In this document: piece by piece, positions 7,385 through 17,761 of the stretch
Layout of the letters: the number at the start of each line of letters is the position of its first letter
Position numbering within the stretch: the stretch's first letter is position 1
Assembly (NCBI GenBank): GCA_963575745.1
Contig: CAUYUJ010017811.1
Span: forward strand, 2,501-35,000
Reading direction: 5' to 3'
Length of the DNA stretch: 32,500 bases
From: Prorocentrum cordatum
Lineage: Eukaryota; Sar; Dinophyceae; Prorocentrales; Prorocentraceae
Program-made: the position numbers and the translations under genes
Notes under the pieces: model-generated
Databases searched by the model: none
The model's input: only the letters and a program-made list of their open reading frames with translations
What the model was told of the DNA's origin: nothing

Positions 7385-10300
7385 GCACGTTCGCACTATC
7401 AAATTGACCATGGGATTGTTGAATATCCCGCTTTCACGATGTGGAGTAAGCGGCTCCCGAAACGTAGACTTAGGAGGCGAGGTCTTCGTTCAGTCTCTGC
7501 GTTGATCACTCGCACATTCATAAGATCTCCCTGTCGAAGTTCTCAGGAGTCATTATCGAGAGCGGTTTGCGCGTCTCCAATTTCTTCTGAAGTACTGCAC
7601 TTTGTTCAAACGTGTTCTGGGAGAGCCGGATTTTCGACATCGCTCAATGTGGACCGTTCCCGTTTTTCGACGTTGCCTAACGTGCCGATCTCCGGGGAAC
7701 CCGGATTTTCGACGTTGCTTAACGTGCCGACTTCCGCTGGCCTCGACTTTTTTTGTCGCCCACTTGTCCTGCCTGTAGTTCAATGCCTGTTTCACGCGTG
7801 GAGTTTTCTCAAAGGGGAATTACACAGTATTTTACTTCTTCTGCGCCTGTTGAATCCAAAGCACCGCCTCGAGACGGGAGTTCGCGCGAATCCGGATCCT
7901 ACCGTTTTTTTGCAGTCGAACATCTTGCCATTTTACATGTGAATCTCGGCCGTTATTTGACACGCCAAGCTGAGTTTGAAGGTCGTCTTTCCCTTCTCCC
8001 CTTTTGTCCCTCTTTAGTTGTTGAATGAGACCAGGCTTGATGAGAGTTGTAAATTTCCATGTCTGGATACATTCTAAGCCGTCGAGATCGTGACGCTCAC
8101 GGCGGTGGTGTTTTAGCGTTCGTCCGCGATGATCTTGTAAGTTTATTTTCTCCTCTACCTCCCTCCAGAGGTGCAGAAATCGTTTGGTGCATTTTTCATT
8201 TTCTTTGGGTCTCGTTTTGATTCTGGCGTGGTATCGTCGACTTACAGAAAGACCGATTCGATAAACGCATTTGCTGCGGAGTGGAGCTCCTATTCTAGTG
8301 TTGTGATTGGTACATTGGAGATCTGAATTTGCAGAACATCCCGTGGTTGCGTTTCTCTCGAATAATTTCGCCTGAGGGGCTTGCAATGCAGAGGTGGTGT
8401 GCGTTGCATGGATTCGTAGAGCGAGTCAAACAGCCTACCCGAGGCCCGAATCTTTTGGATTTAGTTTTAACGGATTTGAAGGATAATGTATTTTGTGCAG
8501 TTGCCAGAACTCGCTGATCATAGGGTAGTGATGTGTTCTCTCTCTCTGCCACCCCTTTCTCTCGAAGATCGTTCTCGGCAGTGTTGGAAATATTCCGAGG
8601 CGAATTGGCGTGGCTTGCGTTTTTTTTTGCGCTCGACTGATTGGAGTGCTCTCAGCCTTCTCTTCGCAGATGATGCCACAGCGCGTTTCACTGATATTTT
8701 AACGCAGTCTATGCGAATGTTCATTCCGAGCATGACGATTCAAAATCGTTCGAGCCATCCCTGGTTGACGCCAGGATGCGTAGAGTGTATTCGTCAGAAA
8801 GCGGCCGCTGCCGGTAGTGATGCTTTTCCTTCAGCCGTTCGTGCATGTAGTTCCGCGTTGCTTACAGCATATCACGCTTTTGTTGAGAGAACACGTCGTA
8901 GATTGAAGTCTTTGCGACCAGGCTCCAAAGGTCGGTGGAATATTTCTCGCGAGTTGATGTCTGAAGTTTCAAAGAGCAGTTGTGCCCCACTTCGTCGTGA
9001 GAACGGTTCGTGGAGCGTAGCCGCCGCGGAAAAAGCAGAGCTTTTCGCTTCGACCTTTCGTTCCAAATGGAATGTTCCGGATTTGCAGCTCAATGCCTAC
9101 TCCTTCCTTCCTGCCCTTGTTGTTCCCCCCCTCTCTCCCTCCTTTCCGCCTTCGGCGTGCGAAACACGTTCTGTCGGATCCTCGTACTGATAGTGGCACT
9201 GGTCCAGATTTGATCCCTGCACGTGTTTTAAAAATATGCGCAGACGAGCTTGCATTGCCTCTCATTATTTTAACCCGGCTTATTTTGAGAACAGGCGTCT
9301 GGCCTAGCACATGGAAATTGCATTGGATTCATCCTTTGTTTAAAAGCCGTTCTCAGCACGACCCGAATAAGTACCGTGGCCTGCAGCTCACAGCGCAGAT
9401 TTCCAAAGCAGCAAAGCGATTAATAGCAGAACTCTTTACCCCGCATCTTCTCCGGACCGTGGGCTACGGAGAATTTCAATTTGCTTACGCGCCTGGCAGG
9501 GGAGCTCGTGGTGCCATCCTCTATTTCCTCTTAGAGTGGCTTCTTGCGTTCTCGCAGCGTTTCCGCATTGCAGTATATTGTTCGGATGTTTCAGGCGCCT
9601 TTGATAAGGTCTCTTCTCAACGCTTACTGCAAAAACTTGAGCGGGCAGGAGTCCACCCGCGAATCCTTGCGGTTCTCGCGAGCTGGCTTGACGGCCGTCG
9701 TGCGCAGGTCGTCGCTGGAGGCGCGCTTTCGCTTGCCTTCCCCTTGGCCGACATGGTGTTTCAAGGCACTGTGTTTGGACCTGGCTTGTGGAATGTATTC
9801 TATGCGGACTCGCACCAAGCTATCTCCAAAACAGGTTTTCGTGAGGTCGCTTACGCAGACGATCTGAATTCTTTTAAGTTTCTAGACAGCAGCGCATCTA
9901 ATCACGACGCCTTTGCAGCCATGCGGCTCTGTCAGGCCGAGCTCCACTCGTGGGGGCAAGCAAACGGAGTTAGTTTTGATCCGAGCAAAGAAAGCATGCA
10001 CATCTTATCTCCGACTCAACCCGAGGGGGATTTGTTTCGAATTCTGGGTGCTGTCTTTGATGGTAAACTTTTAATGCATGAGACAATCGACGAGTGCGCT
10101 CGCGAAGCCGGTTGGCGTTCATTTTCTTTGTTGCGCAGTCGCCGAGACTTTACCATACGCGAGCTTATTATGTTATATAAAAGCCACGTGTTGTCTTACA
10201 TGGAATACCGCACTCCGGCCATTTCGCACGCGTCTACCAGTGCATAGCACCAAATAGATGCGGTACAACATCGTTTTCTCCATGCTTTAAGTTTAACTGA

Positions 10301-10745
10301 CGAAGACGCGCTTCTTCGGTTCAATTTGGCCCCCCTTGCTCTCCGGAGGGACATTGCTATTCTCGGTGTTCTTCATCGTTCCGTTCTCGGGTTGGGTCCT
10401 TCGCCGCTCTCTGCCTTCTTCTCCCTTGCCCCCGCTCCCTCCCTCCTTCGGTCCACCCGGTCTAGAGGGGCCAGACGTCGTGACCGCATTCTTCGTGACA
10501 CTTGTCATGCTCGTTCGCCCGACTATCTGTTGCGATCTCCATTCGGAGCTATCCGGTTGTACAACATCCTCCCACAGGCGATCACTGAGGCCAATTCTGT
10601 GCAAGACTTTCAGTCTCGCCTCCAAGCTTTTGTCGTGTATTGCGTTCGGCAGAGTGTGCCTGCATGGCGCAGTATTTTAAGTTGGAGACAGCCGTTCGCT
10701 TTCCACCCGCTCCTCTCCTTCGCTGACTGGAGCGTGGCTTGGTGA
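7373..10745 (+). pseudogene. Broken ORF2 (EN-RT) of E2
   Basis: The frame opens directly after the ORF1 TAG and includes RRLRRRGLRS, FST-type repeats and QRGITQYF (PIP-like, 7810-7833). The EN starts with LAILHVNLGRY and keeps NETRLDES after a frameshift near 8025. The rest of EN is fragmentary (EGLAMQRWCALHGFVERV, then LDLVLTDL), with a frameshift near 8500. The EN-RT linker and RT start run to about 9150, where the frame shifts again. From there RT and the C-terminal domain are one frame to the TGA at 10743-10745, broken only by a TAG at 10245-10247 where a Leu is expected. RT motif A SDVSGAFDKV and YADD are intact. Inactive as it stands, but a good source for a lineage B RT alignment. Confidence 0.85.
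7631..7745 (+). repeat. FST-type linker repeats in E2
   Basis: Three imperfect units start at about 7631, 7664 and 7706, each beginning TTTTCGAC and encoding FSTSL or FSTLxNVP. Spacings of 33 and 42 bp are whole codons. They occupy the same linker, between the basic motif and EN, as the repeats of E3 and E7. Confidence 0.65.
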
Positions 10746-10899
10746 TTCCCCCTTCCTCCTTCTTCCCCTCCTCTCCCCCTTCCGCTCTTCCTGCTCGTTT
10801 TTTCGCATGGTGTCCCTCGTCGCCAGGCGGCCGTTTGCCGCTTGCCTGGAGGTCTGATTTGGTAAGAGAGATTGTGTGTCCGAGGCTGATAAAAAAAGG
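10746..10899 (+). other. 3' UTR and terminal motif of E2
   Basis: A pyrimidine-rich stretch right after the stop is followed by CTTGCCTGGAGG, TTTGGTAAGAGAGATTG and GAGGCTGATAAAAAAA. The same order of short blocks occurs at the ends of E4 and E8. Likely the region bound by the RT to start target-primed reverse transcription (inference). Confidence 0.65.
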
Positions 10900-10934
10900 A
10901 GCAAACTTAACAGTTCCTGTCCGTTCTTTCAGTC

Positions 10935-12119
10935 ATGGTTACCTCTGGCGTTGCAGCGGTTGGTGTGCAGAAGAAGTTCGGGAAGTCAGGTGGTAAGTAT
11001 GCAAGACGTCCCCCGCTCAAGATTAACGAGGTTAAGCAGGCACTCTCTCTGAATCCAAGAGGAGGGCCGAGGCGGAAACGCAGATGAACGAGTCAAGCGG
11101 CTTTGTGGCCGCGCAGTTTGCTCCAACTTCTCTCTTTCCAGGCAGTCAGAGCAGTGCGGTCCCGTCAAGCACGCCTGCGGGCGTCGTTCCGCCGGAACTC
11201 CCGCCGAGCGCCGCCATTTTGGTTGGCGCTTGCGCTCCTGCTTCTGCCAGTCTGAGCGGTGCCCCAGAAGCGGGTATTGTCCTTCTGGCGCATGCGGCGG
11301 CGAGCGGCGCGCTGACTGCTTTTGGTGCGGATACGTGCCCCAGTGGTCCCTGGTGTGGCGTCGGCCCCAGGTGCATGCTCGGGCGCGGGTTCCGTCCCCC
11401 CCGATGCATGCGCGCATGTGGTGCAATCTGCGAGTCCAGCAGTTCTGCCACTGGGCACTGCTTCAGCTCACGAGAAACTGAACTTCATCATGAGAAACAT
11501 GTCGCTGAAAAGTGAGACAGCGACAAAGTCCGACATCGAGGTTTTTCAGATGAAAACGGAAATTGCAACGGCAGTAGATCCATTAAAGCACGAGATGTCT
11601 GATTTTCGTAGTCTAGCGGCAGTCGAGGCTCGAAGCAGTAGTGGTTTAAGCAAACAGCAGATCACATTGTTGAATTCGGTTGACGTGGCATTTAGAGGTT
11701 TCACAATGACAGGTCTAGAGACCCGGACAGCAGAGATCGAGCAGTTTCTCGTAGATTCCTTGGTTTGCCTCAGTATTCGATTGGACACTACATGCAGGAA
11801 TCCCGTCATGATCAGACAGTGTCCAAGGCGTGAATTTTAAGCGAGACTGCCCGCAAAGAATTCTTCGAGAAGACAAAACAGCAGAGTTTCACTAGCAGTC
11901 ATAGCATTCTTCGTGTCCGCTTTGCTAAACTAAATTTAATAAGCGCCGTGATTGGGTTTCAGGCAAGGCCACTGAATTGATTAAAGCTGTTGCTCCAGGT
12001 AATGCTGTACAGGCCGATTTCAAGCATCGCGTGGTCCAGATTGACGGCGTTAAGGCTTTCGAGCACAACAACATTTCGAGGGAATATTTTTACCTCCCTT
12101 CAAGAATCTTTCCCTCTAG
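10935..12119 (+). pseudogene. Degraded ORF1 of E3
   Basis: The ATG at 10935 starts MVTSGVAAVGVQKKFG, comparable with MSSMAGVPGVQKPAFE in E7. The frame stops after about 50 codons. Further pieces in other frames are a Gly/Ala/Pro-rich region (11160-11450) and KLNFIMRNMSLKSETATKSD, almost identical to E7, then AVDPLKHEM. The RRM-like start is damaged (LLNSVDVAF). Near 12030 RVVQIDGVKAFEH parallels RVASIDGAIGFKQ of E7. Broken RNA-binding protein gene. Confidence 0.7.
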
Positions 12120-12135
12120 TAGGAACGTAGGGGGA
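12111..12135 (+). promoter_or_regulatory. Possible relic of the ORF1 stop hairpin in E3
   Basis: 12111-12116 (TCCCTC) can pair with 12130-12135 (GGGGGA), six pairs with one G-U. The loop contains TAGTAGGAA, like the CAGTAGGGA of E5. The reading frame here is disturbed by indels on both sides, so only position and structure agree with the other copies. Confidence 0.3.
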
Positions 12136-12318
12136 CTGCTGATTTATTTCACCTTTCTTTCCTTTCCTCCACCACGCCCTGCGCGTAGTGGATAGTGAGC
12201 GGTCCCCGGGTATTGCGGTAATTTCTCGTCTCCGCCGTCGTGGTCCAAGATCGGCGGCTTCGCTTGCAAAACGATTGAACCGTCATTTTTTCCGGGTTTT
12301 GCTGTTTTTCCAACCGGA

Positions 12319-12576
12319 TTTTCGACCCGCCTTAGGCCGCTGACGGATTTTAGACTTAGGCCGCCGAGCGTTCAGGGCGAATTTTCGACCCGCCTTAGGC
12401 CGCCGAGTGTTCAGGACGGATTTTCGACCTGCCTTAGGCCGCCGAGCGTCCAGGACGGATTCTCGACCCGCCCTAGGCCGCGGAGTGTTCAGGATGGATT
12501 TTCGACCCGCCTGAGGCCGCCGAATGTTCAGGACAGTTTTTCGGCCAGCTTTACGTCAGCGAGCTGCGCGCCGGAC
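12319..12576 (+). repeat. 39-bp tandem repeats in the linker of E3
   Basis: Three well-kept units begin at 12382, 12421 and 12460, a good fourth at 12499, a degenerate one at 12538 and two deleted ones before 12382. Each starts TTTTCGACCCGCC and encodes FSTRLRPPSVQDG in the repeat frame. The array lies between the basic motif and EN, in the same place as the arrays of E2 and E7. Confidence 0.85.
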
Positions 12577-13430
12577 GATTCTCGAGATGGATTTTCGAGA
12601 AGGGTAGATCCGTCGAGACATCCTTCCTTTCGCTCTGTTTCTCTGTCCAGTTTTCCTCCTCGCCCTTCTTTGGGCCAACGGAGTTTGCATGAATTATGTA
12701 CTGGGTTTCGCAGTTTTTTGCCTCAGGATGGTGGCCGCGGCGAATCCCGGCCTGAGCCATCCTTTGATTGGACTAGCCTCACAGTTTGATTTTCAACATT
12801 CAGCGTTTTGTAGTGCTCAAAGACGAACTATTGGCTTATATTTCCTCTCTTCCGTGCTTTCCTTGTTTAATTTGTGTAACCGAGACTTGGCTTGATGAAT
12901 CCGTCGTTCATCCAGCTCTTCCCGGATATTCTTTAGTGGCACGGCGAGACCGGGACGGTCTGGGTGGTGGAGTTTGTATATTCGCTGTTGACTCGGCGAT
13001 TGACGCTTGTTTTTTTGTTCTTCGTTCTTCTTCTGCCGATTCTTGTTTGTTGTTGGTGCCGTCGACCATGCCACGGTGAAGTGGAATCGATTGAATCTTT
13101 AAGCGGCGAATGGAATTCGATAGTATATCAATGTGTAGGAACAATTATAACAGGGGATATGAATGTGCATCATAAGCAGTGGCTCGCTTTCTCTAGTCAT
13201 GTCTCTCCTGAGGGCACTTGCTTGAAAAATTGGTGCCTGCAGAGGGGTTTTCGTGAATGTATCCGTGCCCCCACACGGGGCCCTCATCTCCTTGATCTGT
13301 TTTTGTGTGATATCCCAGACATGATTACTTCTAAGGTTTTAACACAAGTAGCTGATCATTCGGCAACTTTATGCTCAGTTTGCATGCCGCCGCTTATATT
13401 TGAGCACAGCGAGCAGCGATTTTTTTTTTG

Positions 13431-13456
13431 TTTTTTTTATATATATATAAAAAAAA
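13431..13456 (+). repeat. Perfect AT palindrome inside E3 ORF2
   Basis: T8-(AT)5-A8 is its own reverse complement, and a further T9-G precedes it. By comparison with E1 it replaces about 7 codons of the EN-RT linker with about 13, so it looks like a small in-frame expansion or insertion. It could extrude as a cruciform. Confidence 0.8.
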
Positions 13457-15595
13457 AAGATGCTGATTGGCATTCGATCGAGCGTCGATTGCGTGAACAG
13501 GATTGGTCTTGGATAGACCGTTCGACGCCAGATATCGTGGTATCGTGTTTAACTTGTGTTTAACTTAAATGATTTTATGAATATGTATATTCCGTCGTCT
13601 GAAGCTGCCTCAGTTGTTTCGCACCCTTGGATTGTTCAGCAGTGTCTGGGCGCGGTTCGAGCGAAACGCCAGGCCGCCGGCACGCCTTCTTTTCCGGCTG
13701 CCGCTGCCGCCTGTAGCGCTGTTATGCTGGAGGCATTCCGCGCTCACACGCAACGCATTCGCCATGAGCTGCGGTCCTTCGGCCGTGGAAGCAATAAATG
13801 GTGGAAGGTTTCTAATGAGCTTTTGTCGCACGTTCATAAACCTTCTTCCTCTCCACTGAAGCGTTCTGATGGTCCGTGGGCTCTTTCTGCCTCTGCTAAA
13901 GCCGATCTGTTTGCACAGTCCTTTAGCAGCAAGTGGTGTCTTCCCGCCCCAGTTTTAAATGAGTTTATTGATTTGTCTATCCCGCTTATACCACCGGATC
14001 GCTGGGGAGCTTGCGTTATTCGGACGAGATCCGCTCGTGCTGTTCTCGGCGGCCTCCGTCAGGACAGCGGAACTGGTCCTGATCTTCTCCCAGCCCGCGT
14101 TTTGAAACGATGTGCCAGCAGCATGGCTGTGCCTGTCACTAAGCTTGCTCGTTTGATTTTGTGGTCAGGCGCGTGGCCCTTGCAATGGCGAGAGCATTGG
14201 GTGCACCCTCTGTACAAGAAGCTCGCTGTCTGTAACCCTGACAACTACAGGGGCATCCAACTTACTTCTCAGCTGTCTAAAGTCGTGGAGCGTATGTTCC
14301 TGCAGCTCATTGGCCCTCAGCTTGACAGGTTCGGGTGCTTTGGCGCGCGGCAGTTTGCTTGCTGCCCGGGCAGGGGTGCACGAGACGCAGTTTTATATTT
14401 TGTCTTGCAGTGCATTGCTGCTCTTGCCTCAGGGCGCCGTGTCCTTCTCTGCTGTTCACATGTGAGCGGCGCTTTCGATAGAGTCGATGCTCCCCGTCTG
14501 CTTGCTAAGCTCCGCGGGTTTTCTGTCCCGGAGCCTGTGCTCGCAGTGCTCGCTAGCTGGCTGCGTCGCCGCTCCGCCCGCGTCATTGTTCAAGGTAAAT
14601 TGTCGCGGCCCGTTTGCATGGAAAATATGATTTACCAAGGCACTGTCCTGGGGCCTCCGCTCTGGAACGCTTTCTTTTCTGACTCATGCATGGCCGTTCG
14701 GGCCCCTGTTTTGAAGAGCTCGTTTATGCGGATGACCTCAATGCCCTCCGAGTGGTCGAAAACAGTGTTACAGACGACCAGGGTCACCGCATGCTTGACG
14801 AGTGTCAAGCTTCTCTGCACAGGTGGGGCGCTGCCAACCGGGTCGTTTTTGATCCTGGCAAGGAAAGCATGCATATCATTTCTCGCAGCCGTCCGTGTGG
14901 AGCATCTTTTAAGCTGTTGGGAATCGTCTTTGACCCTCGCCTGTTAATGCACGAAGCCATTCAGACCTGTATCAGTGATTGTGGATGGAAACTACGTAGT
15001 TTGTTGCGATGCCGTTATTTTTATAATTCTGCTGATATCGTCTTGTTGTACAAAGCCCAGATTCTGTCATATATTGAATACCGAACTTGCGCTTTTCACT
15101 TCGCCTCTTCTCCCTCTCTTGCTCCTCTTGACGCTGTTCAATCTAGCTTTCTTCGTTCTGTCGCGATAACGGAAAAAGAAGCGTTATGTCATTTGTCGCT
15201 GGCCCCTCTGGCCTGCCGGCGAGACATTGCGATGCTCGGCGTTATCCACCGCGCCGTGCTTGGCCATGGCCCCGCCCACTTCCTCCTTCTTCTCTCCTTC
15301 CGGTCCTCCTCCTCCTCGCTCTCCTCGGCGTCGCGCCCGGCACCTGGCTGACCCGCTTCAGCTTCGTGCTCCAGATTTTGCTCGCCGCTCTGTTCTCGGC
15401 TCCGTAGGAGTATATAACCTCCTACCACGCAGCATTGCGGCTGCCCAAAGTGTCCACGACTTTCAAGCGTTTCTCCAAGCTTTGCTTAGGGATATGGCTG
15501 ATTCGTACCCCGACTGGACAAATACTTTAAGCTGCCGCGTTCCGTTTGCTAACCACCCTTTGCGCAGGTGCCGGGATTGGCAACCGCCCGGCTAG

Positions 15596-16010
15596 CTCTC
15601 CCTCTTGTCTCTCCCTCTCCCTTCTTTTTTTGTTCTTGTCTTCTTTCTCTCTTCTCCTGCTTGCTGCTGTCGTTGCCGTCGTCCGCCGTCTCCCTCCTCT
15701 CCTCTGCTCCTCCCCCCCGCGCGGGTTCTGAGCGGTGCTCGGTCCGCAGGCGTTTTTTTCCTCGCCCGGCGCGTCCGGCGCCGTCCCTCTCCTTCTCTTC
15801 CTCGCTCCCCCCTGTTTGCTTGCCTGCTTGCCGCTCCCTCTTCCCTCCCTTCCTCCCTCTCGTTCGTCTTCCTCTTGTCCTCCTTCTTTCTTCCTCGTTC
15901 GCTTTCTCTCTCCGTCTCTTCCTTTTTTGTTCCTTTTTTTTTTAGTGCACTTGACGCTGGTGTGACCCGTGTGTGGTTTGGTTCATCCCCGCGAGGCTGC
16001 GTAGAAACAA
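15596..16010 (+). other. Pyrimidine-rich 3' UTR of E3
   Basis: About 350 nt almost free of A, mostly CT-runs, followed by TTGACGCTGGTGTGACCCG, TTTGGTTCATCCC and GAGGCTGCGTAGAAA. The sequence from 15530 is repeated at 29639-30142 with high similarity, which identifies that stretch as the end of E6. Confidence 0.8.
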
Positions 16011-16379
16011 ATGAAATCTCCACTTATTCTGTTTCGACGATCTGGTCAAACGAGCTTTCATATCCAGCGGCTAACATTCGTAAACATTCAACTTCCCCAT
16101 CACAAGAATGTCCAAAAAACAAAACCGGACGCGCAATGCTAAAATCCCACAACATCGGAGTTCAAAAAAGAAACTCCGCTCAAATTGCGAAAAATAAAAT
16201 ATTCGGTGGTGGTTTTCGCTCCGGCTTAAGTTGTTTCCGCGCGTCTTCGGTGGTTTTCGCTGCAGGGCAGGCGTGTTCGCGGCAGCCGGCTGTTTCGCAC
16301 TGCTGTAGAAGTAATTAATGAGATTGCAGCTCATCGAGGGTTCTGCAGTCTCCAGATGTAGCAGCAGCAAGATTGATAG
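16011..16379. other. Stretch between E3 and E4 without a clear feature
   Basis: Two copies of GGTGGTTTTCGCT (near 16206 and 16247) resemble the GGTGGTTTTCGCAG of the E1 3' UTR, so an old LINE tail may be present. Otherwise no ORF or motif is recognised on either strand. Confidence 0.35.
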
Positions 16380-17572
16380 AATTGATTTTTGTTTCATGCG
16401 TGATCGTTTACCTGTTGCTGCCATTTCATTTCGTTTTCTCATCCTTGGCTTGGAGGCGAGTGTCTGCGATTGGTGGACGAGAGGAGACGTGCTGCAGGTT
16501 TTGATTTCTTCGTTTTTCCTTGTTGACGTTGTAGCGATGGCTTGTTTCAAGTTCCAAGGTTTTACAGCGGACACGTAGACGTTTTCGTGCATTGCGTCAG
16601 GGCAGCAAGCAGGTGGAAGGTTTCGGATTCCATTTTGAACCGCAAGGGTAAATGTAGCAGTTCGCCTTTGAAGTATTCTGACGGTTCGTGGGCTATTACT
16701 AGTATTCAAAAGGCCGAGTTTTTCTACCCGCAAGTTTTTCCAGCAAATGTTGCCAGACATTGAGATGAATGAGTTTTCCTTTTCATTGCTTTTTTCGTGC
16801 CCACGGACGCGACCGTTTTTCACAGAATTCGCATGCTTGTTGAATCCGTTCTTATGGAGCTTCGTTGGACAGTGCCACCGGCCAAATCCCGGCTCGAGTT
16901 TTGAAGGAGTGCGCACGGGAATTTACATTGCCTGTTTGTCTTTTTGCTCGACAGATAGCAAGTCACGCGCAGTTGCCTGTTTGTTGGCTTGAGCCTTGGG
17001 TTTTCCCAGTCCAAAGCGCCGTGCTTGTCGGATCCCGACAATACCGCGGGCTTCATGAAACGTCGCAGCTATCGAAAGTAGTGGAACGTGTAATAGGCGT
17101 CTTCAGTCTCTGCTCCACTGGGCGCTCTCCTTTCTCGTTTTCTGCGTTCTCTTGGTGTAACAGATGCAGACGCTTTGTTTCATTTCAATTCGGCCCCTTT
17201 CAGCGCTCGTCGTGACATCAGGTCATCCATAGAACAGTCCTGGGCTTGGGACCCGCGTGTTTTCAGTTCTTCTTTAAGCAAGACACGGCGCCGCCCCCAG
17301 CCAGGGCCCCCAGGAGACGCAGACGTCATCTGGTAGAGCCGCCTTTCACTGCGCCAGACTTTCTTCTTCATTCCGCAATTGGTGCTGTTCGTATTTACAA
17401 CCTTCTTCCGGATTATATAGTTGCTGCGCAGAGTGTGTCGGAATTTCAATCGCGTCTCCAGCACCTCGTGCGCGCTCCCGCACGTCGTTGTCTTGACTGG
17501 TCTGTTTCTTTCTTTTCGCGCCTCCCTTTGGCTTCCCACCCTCGTCGTGGTTGCCGGGATTGGCGCGGGTAG
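16380..17572 (+). pseudogene. ORF2 remnant of E4 lacking the RT palm
   Basis: Pieces in several frames are HPWL, ERRRAAGFDFF, SRWKVSDS, SSPLKYSDGSWAI, then DSATGQIPARVLKECAREF, REYRGL-like RQYRGLHETSQLSKVVERV (to 17090). The next recognisable residues are FLRSLGVTDADALFHFNSAP and SARRDI (17126-17220), which belong to the C-terminal domain. The intervening 300 or so codons with motif A and YADD are gone, a deletion of roughly 0.9 kb relative to E1. The C terminus (17246-17572) is intact in one frame and ends RDWRG with a TAG. Confidence 0.8.
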
Positions 17573-17761
17573 CTCCTCCTCTCCCTCCTTCTTTCTTCCT
17601 CCTCTCTCCTTCCCTCTCTCTCCTCCCTCCTTCTCCTCCTGCATGGCGTTTTTTCACGTTCCCTGGGGCGAACGCACGCATGTGGATTTTTTTAACACCT
17701 TGAGCGTGGACTGACTTGGTGAGAGTTCATTACCACTTGAGAGCTTGCATAGGAAAAAAAA
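16380..17761 (+). mobile_element. E4, internally deleted retrotransposon remnant
   Basis: The copy starts within the EN-RT linker (a HPWL motif near 16438) and ends with CTTGGTGAGAG, GAGAGCTTGCATAGG and an A-run at 17754-17761. The RT palm is missing (see the pseudogene entry). The terminal blocks match those of E2 and E8 best. Confidence 0.8.

Larger units (their letters stand above)
6613..10899 (+). mobile_element. E2, decayed non-LTR retrotransposon, lineage B
   Basis: ORF1 remnants, the ORF1 stop, basic motif, linker repeats, EN, RT and C-terminal domain follow in the same order as in E1, in several frames. The copy ends with a pyrimidine-rich 3' UTR and the motif TTTGGTAAGAGAGATTG, then GAGGCTGATAAAAAAA at 10858-10897. 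The protein is clearly divergent from E1 and E3. The true 5' end is unknown because the N terminus is degraded. Confidence 0.85.
12230..15595 (+). pseudogene. Broken ORF2 (EN-RT) of E3
   Basis: Starts at the basic motif LRRRGPRS and runs through 39-bp repeats and QRSLHE (12676, a decayed PIP-like site). EN retains TETWLDESV, RRDRDGLGGGV, GDMNVHHKQW, LLDLFLCD and ADHSAT, with a frameshift near 13000. An AT palindrome lies in the EN-RT linker at 13431. RT is open from 13556 to near 14710, then shifts frame (to about 15290) and again to the TAG at 15593. YADDLNAL is present, but motif A reads SHVSGAFD: the catalytic Asp codon is CAT at 14459-14461. The C-terminal domain ends RDWQPPG. Inactive by frameshifts and by the active-site change. 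Confidence 0.88.
10900..16010 (+). mobile_element. E3, decayed near full-length retrotransposon, lineage C
   Basis: Order: ORF1 start at 10935 (resembling E7), ORF1 remnants, linker repeats, EN, RT, C-terminal domain ending at 15595, pyrimidine-rich 3' UTR, and the terminal motif TTTGGTTCATCCC, then GAGGCTGCGTAGAAA ending at about 16010. The 5' part is only about 35 nt long, directly behind the A-run of E2, and lacks the GC boxes of E7, so the copy is slightly 5'-truncated. The 3' third is closely similar to E6. Confidence 0.85.

Noticed and set aside
10935-11086. GTAAGT-like splice donor near the E3 ORF1 start
   Set aside because: A single hexamer in a decayed element. No matching acceptor or conserved position in E7.
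12319-12576. CRISPR-like array
   Set aside because: The 39-bp units are contiguous without unique spacers and encode a repeated peptide in a LINE linker.
16071-16916. 281-codon minus-strand frame
   Set aside because: It overlaps LINE remnants (E4) readable on the plus strand with clear RT-linker motifs. The minus-strand product has no recognisable domain.
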